Below, piece by piece: positions 7,253 through 13,451 of a stretch of 16,550 nt of DNA; the first letter of the stretch is position 1, and the number at the start of each line of letters is the position of its first letter. The translations under genes and the position numbers were made by a program. The notes under the pieces were generated by a model, which was given only the letters and a program-made list of their open reading frames with translations, searched no databases and was not told the origin of the DNA. The DNA lies in assembly GCA_036675505.1 (NCBI GenBank), contig JAKFEW010000051.1:1-16550 (forward strand), in the 5' to 3' direction. Origin of the DNA: JAKFEW01 sp036675505 (GTDB taxonomy: Bacteria > Cyanobacteriota > Sericytochromatia > S15B-MN24 > JAQBPE01).

Positions 7253-8854
7253 ATGAAGCGTTTCGTCCTCACCGCCCTCATCGCGGCGCTCGTTTCCGGT
7301 TGCGGCCTGCCCGCCGCATCGCCCGTCGGCGCCAAGCTCCTGATCGGACAGGCACCCACGGCGCGCCCCGCGCTGGTCGCCGTGGCCGCACCCACCTCGC
7401 GCGTGCTGGCGGAAGGCGCCTTCACGCTGCCCGCGAGCCTGGTCAGCATCGGCACGGGTGGCCTGGTCAGCATCGGTTCGGGCGGGCTCGTGAGCATCGG
7501 CTCGGGAGGCCTGGTCAGCGTCGGCTCGGGCGGTTACAAGATGCTCGCAGTCCTTGACGGCGGGGCCGCCGCGCAGCCGCGGGAGGGGGCCCCCGACGTG
7601 GTCGCGGTCCCCGGCGCGCTCATCACGCTGGCGCGTCCGCGCGGCGAGGCGATCGACGCGGCCTTCGAGGTCGCCCCCGCTCAGTCCGACGCCGCGGGCG
7701 GTTACCGCCTGCATGGCCGCGCGCCGGCCGGCCTCTACCGCGTGGCCGCCACGATCGGCGGGCACACCTTCATGACCCTCGTGGCGCTGACCTCGGACGC
7801 GCCGGCCCAGGCCCCGGTCGACGCGGCGACGACGCTGGTCGCGGCCCGCGTGCTGGCGGACAACCCGACGGGCGACCTGTCGGTGCTGCCGATGCAGGCC
7901 TTCGGCCAGTCCGTGGCGGCCGTGCGGGTGGCGATCGCCGCAGGCGCCCTGCCCACCGGCTGGACGCCCGATCGCGCGGCCGCGACGATGGTCGAGCTCG
8001 AGCGCGGCTACCCGGCCGTCGCCAGCGCGATGAAGCAACTGCGCGAGCGCCGCGACGGCCTCGAGCAACGCGAAGACGCCTTCGGCTACCGCCTGCAGGA
8101 GCTCGCCGCATCGCTTGGCGTGACGCGCGAAGTCGTCGCCGGCGAGCTGCACGCGGTGCTGTCGGTCGCCCCCGAAGCCACCGACGCCGAGATCGACGCC
8201 GAGATCACCTCGGCGGTGCGCCGCCGCACGGCGCCCGCCGACGCGCCCACGCCCGCCCCCTCGGCGAGCGCGGCGCCCACCGAGGAGGCGGGCAAAGGCG
8301 AAGGCGCGCCTGCAGGCGCGCCGGCCACCACGCCCTCCGACGCGCCGTCCGCCTTGCCCACCGGCGACCCGTCCGGCGCGCCCGCAGGCTCGCCCGCAGG
8401 CGAGCCCTCCGGCGAGGAGCCCAGCACGGCGATCGAAGCCGCCCCCGCCGAAGGTGCGACCGAGGATGACGAGGCCATCGATCACGCGATGGCCAAGGAG
8501 GACCGCCGGTCCCAGGCCAAGTCGAAGCACAAGCCCGCCCAGCCGGAGAACCCATCGACCGAGCCGGGCGACACGCCTGTGGAAGAGGATGAAGCCGAGG
8601 GCGAGGACGAGGGTGAGCCTACGGACACGCCGTCCGAGGCGCCCGGCGAGCCGGCCGAGGATTCGTCCGGAGACGAAGAACCGGGCAACGGCGCGGGCAA
8701 CGGCAATGCCGGTGGCAATGGCAACGGCAACAATGCCGGCGGCAACGGGAATGGCAACGCCAACGGCCAGAACGGCACCCAGGGCCAGGGCAACGGCGGC
8801 ACGAACAACGGCAACGACGGCGCCACCAACGGCAACGGCACCGGGAACCCCTGA
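7253..8854 (+). CDS. Lipoprotein with octapeptide repeats, beta-sandwich-like segment and Asn/Gly-rich tail
   Basis: The 533-residue protein starts at ATG 7253, two bases after the previous stop, with GGGAGG at 7234-7239; this start gives a clean signal peptide MKRFVLTALIAALVSGC with Cys17. Residues 63-94 are four exact octads (LVSIGTGG, LVSIGSGG twice, LVSVGSGG), followed by YKMLA. Residues about 118-182 look like a carboxypeptidase-regulatory/SdrD-B-type fold (DAAGGYRLHGRAPAGLYRV). Residues about 195-310 are helical with a likely coiled coil around MKQLRERRDGLEQREDAF. A Pro/Ala/Ser/Glu-rich acidic linker follows, then an Asn/Gly tail at 478-533. I know no characterised family for the whole protein. 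The first half shares its plan with the lipoprotein on the minus strand at 10839-13235. Export to the outer membrane or surface is likely, as Gly follows Cys17. It is probably co-transcribed with the pseudokinase-ATPase. Confidence 0.88.
   Translation: MKRFVLTALIAALVSGCGLPAASPVGAKLLIGQAPTARPALVAVAAPTSRVLAEGAFTLPASLVSIGTGGLVSIGSGGLVSIGSGGLVSVGSGGYKMLAVLDGGAAAQPREGAPDVVAVPGALITLARPRGEAIDAAFEVAPAQSDAAGGYRLHGRAPAGLYRVAATIGGHTFMTLVALTSDAPAQAPVDAATTLVAARVLADNPTGDLSVLPMQAFGQSVAAVRVAIAAGALPTGWTPDRAAATMVELERGYPAVASAMKQLRERRDGLEQREDAFGYRLQELAASLGVTREVVAGELHAVLSVAPEATDAEIDAEITSAVRRRTAPADAPTPAPSASAAPTEEAGKGEGAPAGAPATTPSDAPSALPTGDPSGAPAGSPAGEPSGEEPSTAIEAAPAEGATEDDEAIDHAMAKEDRRSQAKSKHKPAQPENPSTEPGDTPVEEDEAEGEDEGEPTDTPSEAPGEPAEDSSGDEEPGNGAGNGNAGGNGNGNNAGGNGNGNANGQNGTQGQGNGGTNNGNDGATNGNGTGNP
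7439..7534 (+). repeat. 24-bp tandem repeat, four units, encoding LVSxGSGG
   Basis: Four consecutive 24-bp units each encode an octapeptide LVS(I/V)G(S/T)GG. The protein repeats are almost identical while the DNA units differ at several third codon positions (for example ctggtcagc against ctcgtgagc). This points to selection on the peptide rather than a recent slippage product. It lies in frame inside the lipoprotein gene just after the signal peptide and a short linker. Confidence 0.95.
8684..8851 (+). repeat. Low-complexity Asn/Gly-coding tract
   Basis: The last 56 codons of the lipoprotein are almost all Asn and Gly with a few Ala, Thr and Gln, made largely from repeated GGCAAC-type dinucleotide codon blocks. 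It contains no Cys or aromatic residue and ends at the stop codon, so it is a disordered C-terminal tail rather than a linker. Such tracts can change length by slippage. Confidence 0.85.
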
Positions 8855-8890
8855 TCCTGCCCTGGCTGAGGCTGGCTGAACCGCCGCACC

Positions 8891-8923
8891 CTTGCCCTCT
8901 CCCCCGGCGGGGGAGAGGGCAAG
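8891..8923. terminator. Very strong 15-bp hairpin after the octad lipoprotein, no T-tract
   Basis: The arms at 8891-8905 and 8909-8923 are a perfect 15-bp inverted repeat with a 3-nt loop, starting 37 nt after the stop. Its core CCCTCTCCC/GGGAGAGGG is the same as in the terminator at 16176-16197. No run of T follows on either strand, so termination would be factor-assisted or the element may instead be a mobile or structural palindrome that protects the 3' end of the mRNA. Confidence 0.6.
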
Positions 8924-8992
8924 TCTGCTGGGGCGTGAAAAAATAATTTGATCTAAATTCGAGAAATTTTGCCTTAACACCTCACACAGCCC

Positions 8993-9021
8993 TTGGCAAC
9001 TGAACGTGGAAAGCATATATT
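8993..9021 (+). promoter_or_regulatory. Near-consensus sigma-70 promoter of the EF-hand lipoprotein gene
   Basis: TTGGCA (8993-8998), a 17-bp spacer and TATATT (9016-9021) match the vegetative promoter pattern at optimal spacing. They lie in an AT-rich stretch (about 8938-9045) that contrasts sharply with the rest of the window. Transcription should start near 9028, about 30 nt before the GTG start. This is the best promoter in the window and suggests strong or constitutive expression. Confidence 0.8.
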
Positions 9022-9057
9022 AATGAAAGATTAACCCACGTTTAAGGAGGGCTTGAC

Positions 9058-9780
9058 GTGAACACGCTGACCAGGAGCGCCGCTGCGGCGATGATGATCG
9101 CCATGTTGGCAGGCTGTGGCACGCAGGGCGTTGCCAACGTCGCCGGCACGCGCGCTGAAGTGGATACGTTCGGTGCCATGAGCGCCTCTGGGTTGAAGAA
9201 AGCCTTCACCCGGGTCCACAAGGCCATCTTCAACAGCATGGACGCGGACAAGAACGGCTGGCTCGACGAGTACGAAGTCGGCAAGCACATGACCATGTCG
9301 GAGTTCCGCAAGGCCGACAAGAACACGGGCTGGGGCAGCTCGGGCAAGCTGTCGCGCACCGAGTTCGTCGACTACGCGACGCACACCTTCCTCTGGTTCA
9401 ACCAGGACAAGGACAGCTTCGCGAACAGCTTCCGCCAGGCGCTGACCAAGGCGTTCAACCGCCTGGACACCAACGACGACGGCCTGCTCAAGAAGACCGA
9501 GCTGAGCCTGCGCGATCTCCAACGCCTGGGCCTCTCCTTCGACTACCCGCGGCTCCGCGTCAAGGTGAAGATCACCAAGGTCACCGCGGACCAGATCAAG
9601 GCCGCCGACAAGACCGGCGACGGCCAGCTGAGCCAGGCCGAGTTCGAAGACCTCTACATCGAGATGGTCGTCACGGCCCTCGGCGGCGACGCGCCGGCGC
9701 CCGCGCCGAACCCGCCGGCTCCGGATCCGGCGCCCCCGGCACCCGCGCCGCCCGCGCCGCCCGCGCCCCCGGCCCCGTAA
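9058..9780 (+). CDS. EF-hand calcium-binding lipoprotein with Pro/Ala tail
   Basis: The protein has 240 residues. GTG 9058 is chosen because AAGGAGG at 9044-9050 lies 7 nt upstream and the translation opens with a lipoprotein signal (MNTLTRSAAAAMMIAMLAGC, Cys20). Three canonical 12-residue EF-hand loops are visible: DADKNGWLDEYE (62-73), DTNDDGLLKKTE (137-148) and DKTGDGQLSQAE (184-195). A fourth, longer loop (D87-E102) carries an insertion and may bind calcium weakly or not at all. Residues 211-240 are a Pro/Ala tail that may span cell wall or exopolymer. The exported location implies sensing or structural use of external, usually millimolar, calcium. The gene has its own strong promoter and is followed by a hairpin at 9802-9826, so it is probably monocistronic. 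The precise role is not readable from sequence. Confidence 0.93.
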   Translation: MNTLTRSAAAAMMIAMLAGCGTQGVANVAGTRAEVDTFGAMSASGLKKAFTRVHKAIFNSMDADKNGWLDEYEVGKHMTMSEFRKADKNTGWGSSGKLSRTEFVDYATHTFLWFNQDKDSFANSFRQALTKAFNRLDTNDDGLLKKTELSLRDLQRLGLSFDYPRLRVKVKITKVTADQIKAADKTGDGQLSQAEFEDLYIEMVVTALGGDAPAPAPNPPAPDPAPPAPAPPAPPAPPAP

Positions 9781-9801
9781 GCCGGCCGCCAGCGCCAACC
9801 T

Positions 9802-9826
9802 CGGACCCGCCTTCCCGGCGGGTCCG
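9802..9826. terminator. Hairpin after the EF-hand gene
   Basis: A perfect 10-bp stem (9802-9811 with 9817-9826, loop TTCCC) begins 21 nt after the EF-hand stop codon. It is followed by TTGCGCTTC rather than a T-run, so it is a plausible but imperfect terminator. Confidence 0.5.
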
Positions 9827-9881
9827 TTGCGCTTCAGCATGACGCGCAAGCCTTTGACCTTTCGACCCGATAACCCCCCCC

Positions 9882-10829
9882 ATGCGCACCATGCTGATTT
9901 CCCTGTCCGTCCTCCTCGCGGCCTGCACGCAGGCGCCGTCGACGGTGGCTGTGATCGCCCCCGAAGCGGCCAGCCTCCAGGCGCTGGCCGCCGCCCCGCG
10001 CGTCCGCGCCGAGGGCGTGGTGGGCGACATCCGTCTCCACAAGGGCGTGAAGTCCAAGCACCTGGCGCGCTCGCGCGACGTCTGGGTCTACCTGCCGCCC
10101 GGCTACGACCAGGCCGCCGAGGCCGAGCGCAAGGCCGGGCGGGGCGAGCCGCGGTACCCCGTGCTCTACATGCACGACGGCAACAACCTCTTCGATCCCG
10201 CGCTGGCCTTCATGGGCCGCGAGTGGCAGGTTGACGAGTCGATGGAGAAGCTGCTGGCCGCCAAGGACGTGCCGCCCATGATCGTCGTCGGCGTCGGCAA
10301 CTCCGCCGACCGCCTCGCGGAATACACCTGGGTCGAAGGCGAGCACGACGGCAAGCGCATGGGCGGCGACGGCGCGAAGTACGCGCAGTTCCTCGTCGAG
10401 GAGCTCAAGCCGCTGATCGATCGCGCCTACCGCACCCGCACCGGACGCGCCGACACGGGCGTGATGGGCTCGTCGCTGGGCGGCCTGCAGAGCTTCTACC
10501 TGGGCCGCCACCACGGCGACACCTTCGGCAAGCTGGGCGTGATGTCGGCCTCCGTCTGGTGGGCCGAGCGCGCGGTGCTCGCGGAGCCCGCGAAGACGCC
10601 GCTCGGCCTGCGCATCTGGCTCGACTTCGGTCACCGCGAGGGCAACGACCCGGCGGCCGGGCTCCAGAACGCCCGCGACCTCAAGGCCGGCCTCGTCGCC
10701 CGCGGCTACAAGGACGGCGCGAACTTGAAATGGTGGGAAGACCGCGAGGGCGGCCACGACGAGCGCGCCTGGGCCTATCGGTTCCCGATCGCGGTCAAGT
10801 ACCTGTTCGGCGCCGCCGACCGCCGGTGA
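9882..10829 (+). CDS. Esterase-like alpha/beta-hydrolase lipoprotein
   Basis: The protein has 315 residues. A short lipoprotein signal (MRTMLISLSVLLAAC, Cys15) is followed by a putative-esterase (PF00756-type) fold. Visible are the opening strand DVWVYLPPGYD (66-76), YMHDGNNLF (96-104), the nucleophile elbow GSSLGG with Ser198, a candidate acid in LDFGHREG (Asp248 or Glu253), and the catalytic-His motif GGHDERAW with His292. Relatives include enterobactin/ferri-siderophore esterases, esterase D and feruloyl esterases, so hydrolysis of an ester outside the cytoplasm is likely but the substrate is unknown. ATG 9882 lacks a good Shine-Dalgarno sequence; ATG 9891 is an in-frame alternative that would shorten the signal peptide. 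No clear promoter is visible between it and the EF-hand gene. The gene converges on the NHL lipoprotein gene with only 9 bp between stop codons. Confidence 0.92.
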   Translation: MRTMLISLSVLLAACTQAPSTVAVIAPEAASLQALAAAPRVRAEGVVGDIRLHKGVKSKHLARSRDVWVYLPPGYDQAAEAERKAGRGEPRYPVLYMHDGNNLFDPALAFMGREWQVDESMEKLLAAKDVPPMIVVGVGNSADRLAEYTWVEGEHDGKRMGGDGAKYAQFLVEELKPLIDRAYRTRTGRADTGVMGSSLGGLQSFYLGRHHGDTFGKLGVMSASVWWAERAVLAEPAKTPLGLRIWLDFGHREGNDPAAGLQNARDLKAGLVARGYKDGANLKWWEDREGGHDERAWAYRFPIAVKYLFGAADRR

Positions 10830-10838
10830 GCCCGCGGA

Positions 10839-13235
10839 TCACTCCGGCGACGCGTCGCTGAAGGCGAGCCGCGGCACCACCTTGCGGATGCGGTGGTTGT
10901 CGCGATCGGCGATGAAGATCTGGCCGATGCGATCCACCGCGATGCCGGCCGGCGCGTTGAAGCGCGCCTGATCGCCCGCGCCGTCGGCGAAGCCCGCGCC
11001 GCGCGAGGTGCCGGCCAGCGTGAAGCTCGTGGCGGTGCCGAAGGCGATCTTGCGGATCGCGTGGCCGCCCTCCTCCGTGACGTACAGGTCGCCGTCCGGC
11101 GAGAAGGCCAGGCCCATGGGCCGGTCGAAGCGCGCGGTGGATTGGCCACCCGCATCGCCGCGGCCCGCGCCGGCGCCGTCCGCGCCGCCCGGCTCGAGGC
11201 CGCTGCCCGTGAGCGTGAGCACCTCGCCCGCGGGCGAGATGCGGCGGACCGCGTTGTTGCCGGTATCGGCCACGTAGAGCGTGCCGCTGCCGTCGACGGC
11301 GATGCCGTGCGGGATGCGGAAGCGGGCCGGCCCGGCGGCGCCGCCCGCGCCGTCCGCGAAGCCCTCGGTGCTGCCGGCGACGGTCGAGACCGTGGCCTGG
11401 CCCTGCGCGTCGAAGGCGACCTTGCGGATGCGGTAGTTGCCGGAGTCGGCGACGAAGAGCGTGCCGTCCTTGCCGACCGCGAGGCCGCGCGGCACCCGGA
11501 AGCGGGCGGTGGCGCCAGGCCCGTCGGCGGCGCCATTGTCGAGGCCGCCCGCCACGAGCGCCGGCGCGCGGCCGGGCGCCACGCGCATGATGCGGCTGCC
11601 GGTGACGACGAAGAGGGTGTCGTCGGGCGCAAGCGCGAGCGCCGCGACCTCGTTGAGCACCAGGGGCCCGCCATCTGGGCCTTTCAGCGTGGCAACCTGC
11701 CCGTTCGGCGAGATCCTGCGGACGCGCCCGTTGTCGCGGTCCGCGACGTAGAGCGTGCCATCGGCCGCCGCGGCCATGCCCCAGGGGCTCGAGAAGCGGG
11801 CCTGACCCGCCGGGCCGTCGGCCTCGCCCTTCTCGGCGCCGCAGTGGGTCGTGACGCGCACGGTGGTGACGCCCTCGGGCGGGTAGTGCACCGCCGAGGC
11901 GTAGTCGGGGCGCGGCGTGGGCGTGGTGCCGGTCGGCGCCACGAGCACGCCCGAGGCCGCGCTCCAGTACAGCGCGCCGCGCTCGAAGCGTTGCCGGCGC
12001 CCGGTGAACGTCGGGCCGCCGGGCGTGAGGGCCTCCGCCACCTCGGCGTCGTCCTCGAGCGGCGCGCCCAGGCTCCAGCACTGGCCGGCCGAGACCCAGC
12101 TGTCGTAGAAGGCGTCGCGCACCAGCCGGGCGCCGGCCGGGCCGTCCACCACCACGCAGTGGGCCTGGCTCTCGGTGCCGCCGTAGAACCACTGGGTCGC
12201 CAGGCCGTGCCAGCGGTGGGGCGCGGCCCCCGCGCCCAGGTCCCAGGGCGCGCCGATGGCCCGGCCGGCCGCGTACGCGGTGATGCGCGCGGCCGCCTCC
12301 GCGAGGCCGGTGTCGGCCGGCGGGGGGGCGATCGCCTCCTCGCGGCCCTCGACGTCGTTGCCACGAAGCTTGCCCGCGGCCAGCGCCTGGTCCGCCGAGG
12401 TGCGTGCGGTGCTCACGGCGGCGGCGCTGCGCTCCGCGAGGTCCGGCGCCTTGGCGACGATCTGGTCGAAGGTCTGGGAGGCCGTGCTGCGGCTCGAGAG
12501 ATCCACGCGCACGTCGCCTGCGGCGAGCGCCTTCTCCACCTCGCCGGTCAGCAGCGTGAAGGCGGCAGGCGGCACCACGCGCAGGGCGGCGGGCTTGTCG
12601 TCGAGCTGGGTGCGCAGGTGCTCGGTGACGATCGTGCTGGCGGGCGTGACGGCGACCGGCGCGTCGGTGCCCGCGGCGGCGATCGTGGTCAGCGCGAAGC
12701 CGGGCAGCTGGACCTCGACGATCCAGTTCGTGCCGGTCGGCACCTTGTCGAAGCTGAAGCCGCCCTGGGCGTCGGTCTTGACCGGCGTGACCCCGCGCGC
12801 GCGGTGGCGGAAGCCGTCCACCAGCACCGCGGTGGCATCGGCGACGGGCAGCAGCTCGGCGTCTTGCAGGGTGTACATGAACGGGAAGGCCAGCAGGCCG
12901 TAGCCCGCCGTGTTGTTGGCGATCAGCCCGCCGCTGTTGTTCGACACCAGCCCCACGCCGTTGTTCGAGAGCACGCCGCCGCTGTTGTTGGAGACCAGGC
13001 CGCTGGCGTTGTTGCCGATCAAGCTGCCGCCGTTGTTGTGGAGCAGCCGCGCCGGGCTGCGGGCCACGCCGGCGAGGGTCGCGAAGGATTTGGCGACAGC
13101 GTCGGCCTTGCCGCCCGTCTGGTCGGCGGTCTGGCGGACGCTGCGCGTCTTGGTGGCCGTGGGCGCCGGGCCGGCGCAGGCGGCCAGGGCGGCGAGGGCG
13201 GCGAGCACCGCCAGCGGCAGGGAGAGACGACGCAT
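10839..13235 (-). CDS. Octapeptide-repeat, LGFP-like and six-bladed NHL propeller lipoprotein
   Basis: The protein has 798 residues. A lipoprotein signal ends in LAAC (Cys20). Residues 66-113 are six octads with Asn-Asn at exactly 67, 75, 83, 91, 99 and 107 (for example SNNSGGVL, SNNGVGLV), exiting as GYGLLA. Residues about 128-190 look like a carboxypeptidase-regulatory-type beta-sandwich (TDAQGGFSFDKVPTGTNW). Residues about 200-315 are helical. Residues about 318-433 resemble LGFP repeats (SLGAPLEDD, RRQRFERGALYWS), modules found in cell-wall-associated proteins. Residues about 470-788 hold six NHL units of the form ARF-x-x-P-x-G-I-A-V-x-x-x-G-x-L-Y-V-A-D, consistent with one closed six-bladed propeller that would bind a protein, glycan or small ligand. 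ATG 13235 is set by GGAGG at 13243-13247 (minus strand). It diverges from another NHL lipoprotein gene. It is probably surface exposed, with Ala after the lipobox Cys. Confidence 0.93.
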   Translation of the reverse strand: MRRLSLPLAVLAALAALAACAGPAPTATKTRSVRQTADQTGGKADAVAKSFATLAGVARSPARLLHNNGGSLIGNNASGLVSNNSGGVLSNNGVGLVSNNSGGLIANNTAGYGLLAFPFMYTLQDAELLPVADATAVLVDGFRHRARGVTPVKTDAQGGFSFDKVPTGTNWIVEVQLPGFALTTIAAAGTDAPVAVTPASTIVTEHLRTQLDDKPAALRVVPPAAFTLLTGEVEKALAAGDVRVDLSSRSTASQTFDQIVAKAPDLAERSAAAVSTARTSADQALAAGKLRGNDVEGREEAIAPPPADTGLAEAAARITAYAAGRAIGAPWDLGAGAAPHRWHGLATQWFYGGTESQAHCVVVDGPAGARLVRDAFYDSWVSAGQCWSLGAPLEDDAEVAEALTPGGPTFTGRRQRFERGALYWSAASGVLVAPTGTTPTPRPDYASAVHYPPEGVTTVRVTTHCGAEKGEADGPAGQARFSSPWGMAAAADGTLYVADRDNGRVRRISPNGQVATLKGPDGGPLVLNEVAALALAPDDTLFVVTGSRIMRVAPGRAPALVAGGLDNGAADGPGATARFRVPRGLAVGKDGTLFVADSGNYRIRKVAFDAQGQATVSTVAGSTEGFADGAGGAAGPARFRIPHGIAVDGSGTLYVADTGNNAVRRISPAGEVLTLTGSGLEPGGADGAGAGRGDAGGQSTARFDRPMGLAFSPDGDLYVTEEGGHAIRKIAFGTATSFTLAGTSRGAGFADGAGDQARFNAPAGIAVDRIGQIFIADRDNHRIRKVVPRLAFSDASPE
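12897..13040 (-). repeat. 24-bp tandem repeat, six units, encoding xNNxxGLV octads
   Basis: Six consecutive octapeptide units encode residues 66-113 of the NHL lipoprotein, with Asn-Asn recurring every eight residues and hydrophobic pairs (LI, LV, VL) in the same register. At DNA level the recurring feature is the gttgtt block on the plus strand. The repeat differs from the four-unit tract at 7439-7534 by Asn-Asn in place of Ile-Gly but shares the L-V-S-x-x-S-G-G frame. Confidence 0.95.
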
Positions 13236-13273
13236 CGAAGGTCCTCCGACGCCGCTCGCGGCGGCCTGGGATT

Positions 13274-13304
13274 GTTATACCCCTGCTCGGCCACTTCGGG
13301 ACAA
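13274..13304 (-). promoter_or_regulatory. Candidate promoter of the minus-strand NHL lipoprotein
   Basis: On the minus strand TTGTCC (13304-13299) and TATAAC (13279-13274) are good -35 and -10 hexamers separated by 19 nt, longer than the optimal 17. Transcription would start near 13267, giving a leader of about 32 nt before ATG 13235. Confidence 0.45.
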
Positions 13305-13325
13305 CGGCGGGTAGCAGCCGACGAT

Positions 13326-13356
13326 CGGAGAGCTTGGCCAACGGAGAGTTGGGCCA
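13326..13356. repeat. Paired 15-bp direct repeat in the divergent NHL promoter region
   Basis: CGGAGAGCTTGGCCA (13326-13340) and CGGAGAGTTGGGCCA (13342-13356) match at 13 of 15 positions and are spaced 16 bp start to start. They lie between the divergent starts of the two NHL lipoprotein genes, upstream of both. The placement suits binding of a dimeric regulator controlling both genes. Inside it GGCCAAC/GTTGGGCC also forms an imperfect inverted repeat. Confidence 0.4.
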
Positions 13357-13391
13357 TCGGGGCGGGTAGGTAACCGGAGCGAACAGGCGAG

Positions 13392-13418
13392 GGAACTTTG
13401 CTCCTGCCGCACGTCGTC
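13392..13418 (+). promoter_or_regulatory. Weak ECF-sigma-like promoter candidate before the plus-strand NHL gene
   Basis: GGAACTT at 13392-13398 resembles the -35 element of extracytoplasmic-function sigma factors, and CGTC at 13415-13418 (or 13412-13415) resembles their -10. The spacing is 18 or 15 nt after GGAAC, on either side of the usual range, and CGTC is common by chance in such GC-rich DNA. No sigma-70-type promoter is visible here. Confidence 0.2.
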
Positions 13419-13451
13419 CGCCCTCATGCGCCCGCTCGCCGGAGGTACGCC

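Noticed and set aside
7439..7534. CRISPR-like array
   Set aside because: Units are adjacent, in frame, without spacers, and vary at third codon positions; this is a coding tandem repeat.
9854..9875. TTGACC and GATAAC before the esterase-like gene
   Set aside because: Spacing is only about 9-10 nt, too short for a sigma-70 promoter.
12910..13314. Plus-strand frame opposite the octad tract giving Leu/Pro repeats
   Set aside because: The repeat pattern is just the complement of the Asn-Asn octads; the minus-strand frame explains it.
10893..13373. 826-codon plus-strand open frame opposite the NHL lipoprotein
   Set aside because: Same antisense artefact; the minus strand has a signal peptide, octads and six NHL units with a good ribosome binding site.
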